From NCBI GenBank assembly GCA_907163075.1, contig CAJQTY010000001.1, forward strand, positions 992,001 through 1,056,000: a DNA stretch of 64,000 bases, given 5' to 3'. The DNA comes from an uncultured Rhodocyclaceae bacterium (GTDB lineage Bacteria > Pseudomonadota > Gammaproteobacteria > Burkholderiales > Rhodocyclaceae). The translations under genes and the position numbers were made by a program. Under the pieces are notes generated by a model that had not been told where the DNA came from, searched no databases, and saw only the letters and a list, made by a program, of their open reading frames with translations. This document shows positions 9,557 through 18,540 of the stretch, piece after piece; the stretch's first letter is position 1; each line of letters starts with the position of its first letter.

Positions 9557-12500
9557 TTATGGATTGGCCGCTTGATCGCTGCCAGGACGGAAGCGATCAA
9601 TCAAGGCGATCAGTTCTTCCACTGCGGCGTCGTCGAAGACGCCATCCGGGCCATCCGGGCTTACCTGAGTAAACGGTGCGTCATAGAGCTTGTCGAGCGT
9701 CACCACGCCGAACTTGGCAATATGGTTTTGCAGCAATGCCATGAAGCGCTGCTGCTTGGCCGAAAGCTGCGGGTGTCTGGCAAAAAATTCGCCGAAGCGC
9801 TCAGCCACCACCTCCGGCTCCAGGCCGACAATGGTGCGGATAGCCGCCGCCAGATCGCCGGCGGTATCGGGGTAGAACTCGGTCAACCAGGCCAGATTGA
9901 CGTCCGGGTGCTGGGTAAGAACCAGGCTGACCAAGGCTGTCAGGTCTGGTTCGGTGACGGGTTCGCCGCGCCGAATCTTGCGTAAGGTTTGGTTGATCTC
10001 GAACAGGCCCGTGAGCACCTGTTCGACCCGTTGCCGGTAGGTCACCAACTCCGTGCCGTCGAGTTTCGGAACATGGCGCCCGAATTCGATCTTGCTGGCG
10101 TCCTCGGTGATATCCAGAACCCGCGGCTTGCCGCTAACGGTCGGACCGGTCACCCGGTGGCGCATGATGCCGCGCAATTCCTCACGTATGGTTTCAAGGG
10201 CAGCGACATCGGTTTGATCGACCATCAGCTTCCAGAATTCACCGCTGCGCACTTTGTCAATGGTAGCGAGTTTGTCGCGAACGGCATTGACGTTGATGGG
10301 GAGCTGCGCCACGAGGGCAATGAGGTCATCGCGCAGGTCATTGAACACGGCGGATTTCTTGAGGAGCTCGCACTGCATCCGCCCGACCAGCAGATCGAGC
10401 TGGTAGGCGTCTTCCCAGCCGCGCGTATCGCGCCACTGCATGAGCGGTGCGATGTCGTTGCGCAGCAACGAGCGCGTGGCGGCACTCAAGGCCGACAACA
10501 CCCCGGGGCGCTGGATTTCACGCACCTCGCGCCATTTCTCGCGAACTGCAATGGTGGTTTCCGGTAGCGCCGCGATGTCCGCCTGCATCAATTTGACGGC
10601 CAGGTCGAAGGCATCCGGTTTCGCCAGGGCAAGCGCCGTATCCGCCAATAGAAGGCGGGACTCAAACAGCTTTTGCAGCAGCGATTTGCTGGTTGAAGGG
10701 TTGGCCTCGCAATAACTCTCTTCGAAATAGGTGAAGTTGCCCCAGTGGTCGAAAATGCAGAACTTGGTCTTGTCCTGTCCTGGTTCGTAGAGATCGGCGC
10801 ACAGTCGTGTTCCCCGGCCAATCATCTGCCAGAACTTGACGTAGGATTTGACAGGCTTGGCAAACACCAGATTGACGACTTCGGGCACATCGATGCCGGT
10901 GTCCAGCATATCGACCGAAATAGCGATGGTGAGCGCGTTCCTCGGGTCCTTGAAGTCGTCGATCAACTGCTCGGCGCGGGTATCGTAGTTATCGATGACC
11001 CGGCAGAACTGGCCGCCATACTGCGGGTACATCTCATCGAACAGTTCCGCCAGCAATACCGCGTGGTTGTGATTGCGAGCGAACACAATGCTCTTGCCGG
11101 GGTGCGATCCGCTCGCGTCCCGAAGGCCGTTTTCCATCAGGTTGCGCAGGATGGTGCGGTTGGTGTCCTTGTTGAATACGGCCCGATCCACATCGGTATC
11201 GTTATAGACGATGGATTGCGCGTCAGCCTCGTCGTTCTCCAATTGCTCCCGCTGCTCCTTGGAGAGCTGGCTGTACTTGATTCCCCTGCGCAGAAACTCG
11301 GTGGTATGGGTATAGACCTCAAAGGGCACGAGGTAGGGCGGAACGTGGCTGATGGCTTCCTGATAGCCGAAGTAGGACGTCGGGTCGCCGTCCTCGCAGG
11401 CGAACAGTTTGAAGGTGTTGCGGGCAATGAACTGGACGGGCGTTGCCGTCAGGCCAACCTGGAGCGCGTCGAAATAGACAAACAGATCACGGTAGCGGTT
11501 GTAGATGCTGCGGTGCGACTCGTCGGCGATGATCAGATCAAAATAGCCGACATCGAACATCTCGTAGCACTGCATCATCGCCGGATAGGTGGCGAGGTAG
11601 ATGCGGTTGGTTACATCGCCGGCGGTTCTGGCATTGATGTGGATGCGCGGCTCACCGGGCAGGTATTCCTTGAATACGCCGTCAGCCTGTTTGCGCAGCT
11701 CGCGTCGGTCGCACAGAAAGAGGATGCGCTTGGCCCAACGCGCCCGAGAAAGGAGCTCGCACAGCGACACGGCGACGCGGGTCTTGCCGGTGCCAGTGGC
11801 CAGGACGATCAGCGACTTGCGATAGCCGAGGCTGAAGCGCTCGCAGATACGCTTGATGGTCTCGATCTGATACATCCGGCCGGCGATTTCCGATTTCGGC
11901 GTGAGTGAGTCAAGGGCCTGTTTTTCGTGGCGCTGGAAGATCAGGTATTGCAGGCTTTCCTTCGAGTAGAACCCAAAAAGGCGGCGCGGCGTCTGTTTCT
12001 GGGCGTCGTCCCAAATGTAGATATCGAAGCCGTTGGTATAGAAAATGACCGGGCGTTGACCATATTTCTGTTCAAGGCCGTCAGCGTAAAGCTTGGCCTG
12101 GGTGCGCCCCGCGTCCGCATCCTTGGCGGTACGCTTGGCTTCAACCACGGCCAGCGGTTTGCCATCGTCGCCCCAGAGCACGTAATCGGCATAGCCGATG
12201 CCGGTCTTGTTGTGTGGTTGCGGAATCTCGATTTCCTGGCCGACTTCGTCGGTCGATGCGCCGCCTTGCCCGACCTTCCAGCGGGCGGCGACGAGCATGG
12301 CGTCGATCAGCCGCTGGCGGGTCGTTGCCTCGTCAAAAGCCAGCTGATTGGCGGCCGCACCACCGCTGGCGACCAGCTGCTGCAATTCTTCGGCCGAGCG
12401 CTCGACAGCGACTTGTTGGGCCTTGGCCTGTTCGAGTTGCTGGAGAATCGCCTGCATCTGCTGCTCCTGCTCGGCGATTTGGGTGAGCAGACGCTGACGA

Positions 12501-12946
12501 TCTTTCTCCAGTTTTTTTGCATCGGCCGGCGGCGTAGGTGGCACGAATGCATGAATGCTTGAAACCAGCCCGCCGTCGAAGGTTACGAACACCCAGCGGG
12601 CAATGTCGAATGCCTCCCGTACCATGGCCAGAGCCGTTGGCGTTGTGCCTTGGTTGGCATGAACGGCCTTGTTGCCGTGCATCCGCAGTGCATGCAGCTT
12701 GGTCTGGAGTACGGCCGGGACCCGAGCGCGAAAGGCATCCTCATTCAGGAGATCGTTCAGATTGGCTTGGTACGGCTTGGGCAGCCGGAAGGCCTCATAG
12801 ACTAGATCGACGACTCGCTCCGCCAACAATCGCAGTTTTGCCAATGACCCCGCCGGATCATTGAAAGCGTAGTGCTCTGCGAATCCGCCCAGTGCAGCCA
12901 GGTCGGCACGAGATTCGCGGAGAAACTCAAAGTTCCTAGATTGCAC
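9557..12946 (-). CDS. hsdR: Type I restriction endonuclease/translocase subunit HsdR
   Basis: 1129 aa from the chosen GTG. A DUF4145-like N-terminus comes first, then the nuclease core (DYVLWGDDGKPLAVVEAKRT, PD-ExK type, near residue 255), Walker A LATGTGKTRVA near 380 and the DESH helicase box near 474. The C-terminal coupling region is present. I chose GTG 12,946 because an AAGGGGG ribosome-binding site lies just upstream and the sequence then begins SRNFEFLRES, as in HsdR relatives. An ATG at 13,006 in the same frame has no clear ribosome-binding site. It translocates and cleaves unmodified DNA. It is the first gene behind the sigma54 promoter. Confidence 0.93.
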   Translation of the reverse strand: MQSRNFEFLRESRADLAALGGFAEHYAFNDPAGSLAKLRLLAERVVDLVYEAFRLPKPYQANLNDLLNEDAFRARVPAVLQTKLHALRMHGNKAVHANQGTTPTALAMVREAFDIARWVFVTFDGGLVSSIHAFVPPTPPADAKKLEKDRQRLLTQIAEQEQQMQAILQQLEQAKAQQVAVERSAEELQQLVASGGAAANQLAFDEATTRQRLIDAMLVAARWKVGQGGASTDEVGQEIEIPQPHNKTGIGYADYVLWGDDGKPLAVVEAKRTAKDADAGRTQAKLYADGLEQKYGQRPVIFYTNGFDIYIWDDAQKQTPRRLFGFYSKESLQYLIFQRHEKQALDSLTPKSEIAGRMYQIETIKRICERFSLGYRKSLIVLATGTGKTRVAVSLCELLSRARWAKRILFLCDRRELRKQADGVFKEYLPGEPRIHINARTAGDVTNRIYLATYPAMMQCYEMFDVGYFDLIIADESHRSIYNRYRDLFVYFDALQVGLTATPVQFIARNTFKLFACEDGDPTSYFGYQEAISHVPPYLVPFEVYTHTTEFLRRGIKYSQLSKEQREQLENDEADAQSIVYNDTDVDRAVFNKDTNRTILRNLMENGLRDASGSHPGKSIVFARNHNHAVLLAELFDEMYPQYGGQFCRVIDNYDTRAEQLIDDFKDPRNALTIAISVDMLDTGIDVPEVVNLVFAKPVKSYVKFWQMIGRGTRLCADLYEPGQDKTKFCIFDHWGNFTYFEESYCEANPSTSKSLLQKLFESRLLLADTALALAKPDAFDLAVKLMQADIAALPETTIAVREKWREVREIQRPGVLSALSAATRSLLRNDIAPLMQWRDTRGWEDAYQLDLLVGRMQCELLKKSAVFNDLRDDLIALVAQLPINVNAVRDKLATIDKVRSGEFWKLMVDQTDVAALETIREELRGIMRHRVTGPTVSGKPRVLDITEDASKIEFGRHVPKLDGTELVTYRQRVEQVLTGLFEINQTLRKIRRGEPVTEPDLTALVSLVLTQHPDVNLAWLTEFYPDTAGDLAAAIRTIVGLEPEVVAERFGEFFARHPQLSAKQQRFMALLQNHIAKFGVVTLDKLYDAPFTQVSPDGPDGVFDDAAVEELIALIDRFRPGSDQAANP

Positions 12947-13044
12947 GGCACCCCCTTCGGCCGGGGAGGCCGACTGCAACAGCGAAGGTGCTTGGGAGCG
13001 ATGCATAATTTTTCTTGCATAAAATTACAGGATGCACCCAGATG

Positions 13045-13060
13045 AGCAATCGGCGTGCCA
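13045..13060 (-). promoter_or_regulatory. Sigma54 (-24/-12) promoter of the restriction operon
   Basis: Reading the minus strand, the sequence is TGGCACG-CCGA-TTGCT, an exact match to the sigma54 consensus TGGCACG-N4-TTGCW including the essential GG (-24) and GC (-12). It lies between the stop of the sigma54 activator gene and the start of hsdR, pointing into hsdR. Transcription should start around 13,030-13,036, leaving a leader of about 90 bases before the GTG start. Confidence 0.88.
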
Positions 13061-13081
13061 GCTGGTTGGATTTTCCCTTTC

Positions 13082-14584
13082 TCATTGAGCAACCCCGTAG
13101 CGATTCATCCAGTTGGTGAAGGTCTGGTAATTGCCGAACCCCAGCAATTTCGCAGCTTGCGTCTTGTTATTGCGAGTATGGGCGAGCGTCCGCTCTATGT
13201 AATGCCGGGCCACTTCGGCCATAAGGGCCTCCAGCTCAAGCCCAGGCTCCACCGGCCTGTTCAGAATTCCATCATTGCCGGGCAATACCTTGGGGGACAA
13301 AAGAATTGCCTCCTTGACGGCCTCCAAGCCGATGGCTTCGTCATCCGACCATACGGCAGCCCGCTGCAAGGTATTGAGCAGTTCGCGAATATTGCCCGGC
13401 CATGGGTGCTGGAGCATAAGATTTTTTGCAGAAACAGAGATTTTCTTGTGCTTGATGCCCAACCCCTTGGCGGCATCGTTGACGTGTTGCAGTAGTGCGT
13501 CGATCAGCAACGAAATGTCGCCAGCACGTTCGCGCAGCGGCGGCAGTTTGATGATGGCAACCGCCAAGCGATAGAAAAGGTCTTCACGGAAATGGCCCTC
13601 GGCAACCTCTTTGATCAGCGTGCGATTGGTGGCGGCCACAACACGAACATCGATCTTCTTGGGTTCGCTGAAACCGACCGGGGTAACTTCGCTTTCCTGG
13701 AGCGTGCGCAGTAGCTTGACCTGAATTGCCTTGGGGAGCTCGCCGATTTCATCCAGGAAAATGGTCCCGCCGTCAGCACGTTCGAAGTGACCTTTGCGGT
13801 CGGCTATGGCCCCCGTGAAGGAACCCTTCTTATGGCCAAAAAATTCGGACTCCACCAGTTCGGACGGGATGGCGCCGCAGTTGACCGAAATGAATGGCTT
13901 GTCGGCCCGCGGACTGGCCTTGTGGATGGCGCGTGCCATCAATTCCTTGCCGGTACCGCTCTCGCCTTCGATCAATACGGGGATCGAACGGATTGCGATG
14001 CGTCTAGCCTGCGCAATGACTCGCTTCATCACGGCGCTACGATGGATGATGCTACTGAACTCGGCACCCTCGCCGGGTGTGCCTTGCGCCAAGGAAGTTA
14101 GCTGCTCGTCAGACTGCCGTAGAAGCTTGGGAATGAACTCCGCGGCGATATCGAACGGGATATCGGTTTCCTGGACACCTGCTTGTGGTGACGACTGTAT
14201 CAGCCGGGCCGGGTGGGTTGTTTTCGCCAGCAGTATCCAGACCGAAGCCATGGCAGGGGTGCCTGGGCTGAGGTGATAGGTCAATTGCGTCCCGCGCCGG
14301 TCGACTGCCTCCAAGACCTCCACAACGCGCTCGTAGATCTCGCCGAAGTTGGTGGGCGAGGTCAGTTTGACACTGTGGAGGTGAATCGCTGCACCTGTCC
14401 GGGATGCCAGCCACTTGACATACGACTTCGTTTCCGCTACCGGAAAATCACTGAGCAGATGGATTGTGTCGTAGGTACCGGCCTGAACGCCCTGCGCGAT
14501 GGGCCCGACGCCAGCATCGGGGTCACCCGCGGCAGCTTTGAGATCGGTTCGCCCCATCCAGGCGAGCAAGAGATGGCTTGGCAT
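13082..14584 (-). CDS. RtcR-like sigma54-dependent activator with CARF-type sensor
   Basis: 500 aa. The N-terminal region of about 170 residues matches the RtcR sensor layout (IHLHSVKL..PTNFGEIYERV, LTYHLSPGTPAMASVWILLA, PARLIQSSP). It is a CARF-related fold that in RtcR senses RNA-end signals. The central AAA+ domain has Walker A ESGTGKE (near 206), the sigma54-contact loop as GSFTGA instead of GAFTGA (near 252), and GGTIFLDEIGEL. The C-terminus is a Fis-type helix-turn-helix (NKTQAAKLLGF...NWMNRYG). It lies just upstream of the restriction operon on the same strand, with a sigma54 promoter between them, so it almost certainly drives hsdR and the genes downstream. No rtcA or rtcB is near. 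Confidence 0.85.
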   Translation of the reverse strand: MPSHLLLAWMGRTDLKAAAGDPDAGVGPIAQGVQAGTYDTIHLLSDFPVAETKSYVKWLASRTGAAIHLHSVKLTSPTNFGEIYERVVEVLEAVDRRGTQLTYHLSPGTPAMASVWILLAKTTHPARLIQSSPQAGVQETDIPFDIAAEFIPKLLRQSDEQLTSLAQGTPGEGAEFSSIIHRSAVMKRVIAQARRIAIRSIPVLIEGESGTGKELMARAIHKASPRADKPFISVNCGAIPSELVESEFFGHKKGSFTGAIADRKGHFERADGGTIFLDEIGELPKAIQVKLLRTLQESEVTPVGFSEPKKIDVRVVAATNRTLIKEVAEGHFREDLFYRLAVAIIKLPPLRERAGDISLLIDALLQHVNDAAKGLGIKHKKISVSAKNLMLQHPWPGNIRELLNTLQRAAVWSDDEAIGLEAVKEAILLSPKVLPGNDGILNRPVEPGLELEALMAEVARHYIERTLAHTRNNKTQAAKLLGFGNYQTFTNWMNRYGVAQ

Positions 14585-14836
14585 GTAAATATTCTTGTGA
14601 TTGGGAAGCTATTTTATGCCAACCTTCCTTGAATAACAATCGCCAGAAATGTTGTTGGAATGACCTGGAAGCCGTAGTGCTGGATCGGCTTGACCAGGTT
14701 CGCTCAACAACGCCCGTGCTCCTCTTTGATCCCTGGCGCAGGCAGTGCCGATACAGGTCGTGCCGGCTCCCTGCTATCGCTCAAAGCGGTGCACCGTAGC
14801 CGCTGCCTGCCTCCAAGCGATTCCACTCCCTATCCA
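14585..14836. other. Intergenic, no gene seen
   Basis: Spacer between the activator gene and the small 59-aa gene. I see no convincing gene, hairpin terminator or consensus promoter. Confidence 0.5.
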
Positions 14837-15016
14837 TCAGCCAGCGCAGGAATTCGGCGTCGCGGGACACCCCCGCACTTGGGCGCGATGCCGCTGCATC
14901 AACGCCTGCAACTCGGCGAATGACACGATGTCGCCGGGGTCGCGCTCGATGAGCAGCATCAGCCGGAAGCGATCGCGCGAGGCCAGCCTCACTTGGTTGC
15001 CAAAGCGGATGGTCAT
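14837..15016 (-). CDS. Small hypothetical protein coupled to upstream membrane protein
   Basis: 59 aa. Its ATG overlaps the stop of the upstream gene (ATGA), which is the main reason to call it. The sequence (TIRFGNQVRLASRDRFRLMLLIERDPGDIVSFAELQALMQRH...) contains a plausible amphipathic segment and no motif I recognise. Function unknown. Confidence 0.5.
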   Translation of the reverse strand: MTIRFGNQVRLASRDRFRLMLLIERDPGDIVSFAELQALMQRHRAQVRGCPATPNSCAG

Positions 15017-15528
15017 TGCAGCGTCCGCACAGATCGGCTCGTCCGGAGCGCCTCCGCATCGATAGCCCGGTCCACCTGGGCAGCCCGCCGGGTCCGCGCC
15101 ATAGCCCGCCCGAAGGCGGCCGTCGCCAAGTACGCCACCGCCGCCGGAACGAACAGCACCATGCCGATATCTCCGTAAAGGATAGCCGCGGCCAGGAACG
15201 CTGCCGGCAACACCACGAAGTCCCAGGCCCGGACCAGCGACGGCGCATCGGTGCGCGCGTAATTGACACCATCGATCGTGGACCAGTTGGCCAGTCCCAG
15301 TACCTGCGGCACCTTGTGCGCGGTGACGATCAGACTCACCTCGTGCCCCCGCCGCGCCGGCATGATTCGCGTGTTGATGATGAACTTGCGCTCGGCGCCA
15401 TGGGGCGGCTTGATCCACAGTTCGTAACGGTCGGCTGGGCCAAGTGGGCGACGGCCGATGTAGAGATGGACGTTGGTAAAGCGGCGCACCTCGACCAGGC
15501 GCCCGTGGATGGCTTGCAGCGTTGGCAT
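15013..15528 (-). CDS. Hypothetical inner-membrane protein, two predicted TM segments
   Basis: 171 aa from the ATG at 15,528; a longer frame exists, but this start fits the coding pattern best. A soluble N-terminal half rich in beta-strand-like segments (VRRFTNVHLYIGRR..RYELWIKPP, KFIINTRIMPARRGHEVSLIV) is followed by two adjacent hydrophobic segments (about residues 100-135) and a charged tail. I do not recognise the family. It is translationally coupled to the 59-aa gene and diverges from the integrase-domain gene across the stem-loop-rich region. Confidence 0.6.
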   Translation of the reverse strand: MPTLQAIHGRLVEVRRFTNVHLYIGRRPLGPADRYELWIKPPHGAERKFIINTRIMPARRGHEVSLIVTAHKVPQVLGLANWSTIDGVNYARTDAPSLVRAWDFVVLPAAFLAAAILYGDIGMVLFVPAAVAYLATAAFGRAMARTRRAAQVDRAIDAEALRTSRSVRTLQ

Positions 15529-15636
15529 GACAGTTCTCCCCTGGAAAGACCTGTCCAGCGTCTCGCACCACATGCCCGTTTCAACCCGGTAATTCGGGTG
15601 GGCGGTCCGTCAACGCGCCGCACTCGATCTCCAGTG

Positions 15637-16644
15637 GCACTGTGCTGTGATCGGAGTGACAGTGCAGTACCAAGGCCCGGAGCGGGCATCGCTTCCGGAG
15701 CCCTGCCACACACCCCATTTGAACTGGGGTGACACGGCAATAGGCCTGCGCTGCCACCATGCTCATCGCTTCGGAACCAGAGGTAGAACGATGCCATGTC
15801 AAGGCCACGGTAAATCCGGGCGCTTGCGGCTCGCGGCACGCTAATCGGCAATTTTCGGGATTGCAAGGGCGCGTTTCCAGCGCCACAATGAAACTGCATC
15901 AGCCCGGTCCAGCTAGCGGCCCGGCGTGCATCGCGCACGGAAACGCAAGCCCTTTGAGTGGTGATCTTTACCTTGGCGCCTTGAGCGCCTGTTGTTCCGG
16001 ACGCTTGGCGTCCCAGGTGTTTTTGTTGTTGATAGTGGCGCGGCCCATGGCTTGACCATGGCGCCAGTTCTTTCCTTCGCACCCGATGCAAGGAAACGAG
16101 GATGCGCCTTGGGCATCATCCGCCCCGAGCGGCGATGCCATCGACGGTGGCCCGACCACCGGTGCCTTGAGCACCTTGCTGCCGGCGCTCGCACTTTGCT
16201 GCGACCGCCTTGTCCATTTCCCTCTCTCGCGCCTGTTCCAGGCCGCGAATGACGCCAGCCCTGCGGAGCCGGAGTTCGAGTTCCTTCCCCTCGCACTCAC
16301 GCCCTGACCTCGGTCAGCCGTGGGCTGCCGCACTTGGGTGCGGCGCCACGGCCCGCGTTAACGGCATTGCGCGTCCGTCGCGGAACGGACGTTGCCAGTC
16401 AAGCCGGCGATGGGGAACGAGTTCGCGGTGCCGCTCGGGCACCGTACCGGAGGTCACGCCTCCGGGGTTGCCTCGGGTTCCTTGAGAACCTGGTTCGCTA
16501 CAGCGAACGCCACATTGCGCCCGACGCATGCTGGCTGGCGATCACTTTTACGCACATCCGCGCCGCCGTCGCTCTGGCGATGACGGCAAACACTGGCTTG
16601 GCATCGGCGCCCGGAACCCGCCGATGCACGAACACCCGGGTTCC
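15637..16644. other. Array of short perfect stem-loops, several with a CTTGA loop
   Basis: This 1-kb spacer holds no convincing gene but about 19 short, mostly perfect stem-loops. Examples (stem-loop-stem): 15,637-15,665 GCACTGT..ACAGTGC; 15,675-15,687 GCCCG-GAG-CGGGC; 15,711-15,731 CACCCCA-TTTGAAC-TGGGGTG; 15,868-15,884; 15,975-15,989 GGCGC-CTTGA-GCGCC; 15,999-16,013 GGACGC-TTG-GCGTCC; 16,045-16,061 CCATGG-CTTGA-CCATGG; 16,101-16,117; 16,146-16,160; 16,161-16,175 GGTGC-CTTGA-GCACC; 16,231-16,243; 16,304-16,317; 16,318-16,351 (nested); 16,372-16,391; 16,427-16,443; 16,447-16,465 CCGGAGG-TCACG-CCTCCGG; 16,476-16,490 GGTTC-CTTGA-GAACC; 16,493-16,508; 16,601-16,627. Stems differ while the CTTGA loop recurs, which suggests selection on structure. 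It could be a structured RNA, a set of single-stranded DNA hairpins used by a recombinase, or an attenuator region. Confidence 0.7.
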
Positions 16645-16677
16645 ACCGAATCGACGAATGAAAAAAGGAAAGATGCC

Positions 16678-17829
16678 ATGGACAAGCAAAGCAACGGACG
16701 AAATGACCGCTCCACCCCACGACACGGCGAGCGCCGTGGGCAGTCGCGCACCTACGAACATCCGGACCTGGACGACATGCCCTTGAACCCCAAGCGCAGC
16801 GGCTATGTGCTGCAGTTGATCCTGCAGCGGCACAACTGGCAGCACAGCAGCAAGCCCAAGGGCGTGAGCCACAAGACGATGGCGGAGCGCACGCGCTTCT
16901 GCATCTGGCTGTTCGATTTTCTGCGCGGGCATCCGAAGCACTTCAAGCTGGACCCGCGCTCCTTCAGCGGTCGCCATTGCGAAGCCGTCACTCGCTACTG
17001 GCTGGAGGAAGCGCGTGCCGGGCGGCTGAGCCCGGCGACGATCCAGACCTACTTCAGCTTCATGAAAACCTTCGCCGGCTGGATCGGCAAGCCGAAGCTG
17101 CTGAAACCAATCCAATGCTACTTCGATGATCCGAAGCTGTATCAACGCCGCTTGGCGGCCGGCGTCGACAAGTCATGGCGCGCCCAGGGCGTCGACGTGG
17201 ACACCGTCATCAAGGAAGTCGAGGCCTACGACGTGCATGCCGCCGCCTCCCTGAAACTGATGCAGGCATTCCAGTTGCGCTTCAAGGAGAGCGTCATGTT
17301 CCGCCCGCATACCGACGTGATCAGCGCCGCGCAGGCGGGCAAGGCGGACGGCGGTGTTGCGTTCTATCTGGACACGCACCGGGGCACCAAGGGCGGGCGG
17401 GAACGCCTGTTTCCCATAAATACCGCGGTGCGGGAGGAAGCCATCGCCTACGCGCTCCGGGTGGCGCTGGGTATCAATGAGAGTGTCAGCGACCCACGCC
17501 TGACGCTGCAGCAGGCAATACGGCGGTTGCGCTATGTGATGGAGCGCTTCGGCATCACGCGCGCCGGCTTGGGTGTTGTGCCACACGGTCTGCGGCATCA
17601 GGGCGCGGCCGACGACTATCAGACCATCACGGAGGTACCGCCGCCGATCGCTGGCGGTTCAAAGGTGGCCCCGGCGCTCGACTTGCAGGCCCGAAAGGAG
17701 ATCGCCGCCCGCCTCGGTCACGGGCGTATATCGATTACCAGCGTCTACCTCGGCAGCAGGCGCGTCACGCCCACCGAGTCACCGACACCCGTACGCGGCC
17801 CCGACCTCCATGGCGGAAACGCGACCTGA
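16678..17829 (+). CDS. Integrase-domain protein (tyrosine recombinase fold)
   Basis: 383 aa from ATG 16,678, preceded by AAGGAAAG. The N-terminal half resembles the phage-integrase SAM-like domain of the uncharacterised 'Integrase_1' group (YVLQLILQRHNWQHSSKPKG...). The C-terminal half has tyrosine-recombinase residues: an R in FQLRFKES, HGLRHQGAADDY, LGHGRISITSVYLG with the candidate nucleophile Tyr. All four catalytic positions look present. These proteins occur in proteobacterial accessory regions but lack a proven substrate. The dense stem-loop array directly upstream is an obvious candidate target or leader. The 142-aa gene follows 50 bp downstream. Confidence 0.8.
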   Translation: MDKQSNGRNDRSTPRHGERRGQSRTYEHPDLDDMPLNPKRSGYVLQLILQRHNWQHSSKPKGVSHKTMAERTRFCIWLFDFLRGHPKHFKLDPRSFSGRHCEAVTRYWLEEARAGRLSPATIQTYFSFMKTFAGWIGKPKLLKPIQCYFDDPKLYQRRLAAGVDKSWRAQGVDVDTVIKEVEAYDVHAAASLKLMQAFQLRFKESVMFRPHTDVISAAQAGKADGGVAFYLDTHRGTKGGRERLFPINTAVREEAIAYALRVALGINESVSDPRLTLQQAIRRLRYVMERFGITRAGLGVVPHGLRHQGAADDYQTITEVPPPIAGGSKVAPALDLQARKEIAARLGHGRISITSVYLGSRRVTPTESPTPVRGPDLHGGNAT

Positions 17830-17879
17830 CCACGCCCCGCTCGACACCTCCCTCTACTCATCATTCTTAAGGAATAAAC

Positions 17880-18308
17880 ATGGACGAGATCAAATCACGC
17901 AGCCCGTACTGGTTGAGCCCTGGCATCGACGTGCCAACGCAGGAGGAATTGCAACTATTGCCATCGCGTCGCGCCCTGCGCGGCTTCTACGTCGACCGGA
18001 ATGCAGGTGAAGCGGCATTCGTACCGACTGACGATTTCATGCGCGAATGCCCGTTATGGCGCATCGATGTGCTCGACGATATTGCGGACGCCCTGCAGCG
18101 CACGCGTACGCATGCCTTGGTTTCCTTCTTCCGGGAATGTCAGGCAAGAGGACATGACGTACCCATGGCGAGGCAGATCGAAGCGTTTCGAAAGATGTGC
18201 CAGCAAGATGATGTTGCTTTGCCGGATGAACTGGAGGCGTTGCTGGTTCTGGATCAGCAGTTCGGCCGATCAGCGGCGTGGCGCCCCAGAGAGCGGGGCA
18301 AGAGGTGA
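17880..18308 (+). CDS. Hypothetical protein downstream of integrase-domain gene
   Basis: 142 aa, ATG with an AAGGAA ribosome-binding site. No recognised domain. Mainly helical and charged, with no signal peptide or membrane segment (PYWLSPGIDVPTQEELQLLPSRRALRGFYVD near the start). Spacing of 50 bp and the same strand suggest co-expression with the integrase-domain gene. Confidence 0.6.
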   Translation: MDEIKSRSPYWLSPGIDVPTQEELQLLPSRRALRGFYVDRNAGEAAFVPTDDFMRECPLWRIDVLDDIADALQRTRTHALVSFFRECQARGHDVPMARQIEAFRKMCQQDDVALPDELEALLVLDQQFGRSAAWRPRERGKR

Positions 18309-18540
18309 ACATCGACAAAGCCTGCCTCGCCGTGCGATGCCGCGTCTGGCGAGGTAGGGGCCAATTCGCGTTGGTTGTTGGCCTCGGCAGACATGGCCTG
18401 CACAGTGTTAACCGGTCTGCTTATCGGCCTTATGGAAAGCTTCGCATAATGCAGAGGGTTTTTAGCGTGGTGGACGCGGCGGAACGAGGTTGATGAGTGG
18501 CGTGTGCGATTTCCGCGACCGGTAGGCTAAAAATCCTGTT
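18309..18540. other. Intergenic, no gene seen
   Basis: No coding frame is convincing between the 142-aa gene and the presumed IS91-family end. A segment at about 18,423-18,455 (ATCGGCCTTATGGAAAGC..GCATAATGC) loosely echoes the RIT terminal repeat, but not well enough to call. Confidence 0.4.

Noticed and set aside
14600-14640. TGGCAT...AGCT on the minus strand upstream of the activator gene, like a sigma54 promoter
   Set aside because: The GG-to-GC spacing is one base short and the CACG part is missing.
18423-18455. Sequence echoing the RIT terminal repeat left of the IS91-family element
   Set aside because: Only short words match (TATGGAAAG, GCATAAT) and in changed order, so it is not a third RIT end.
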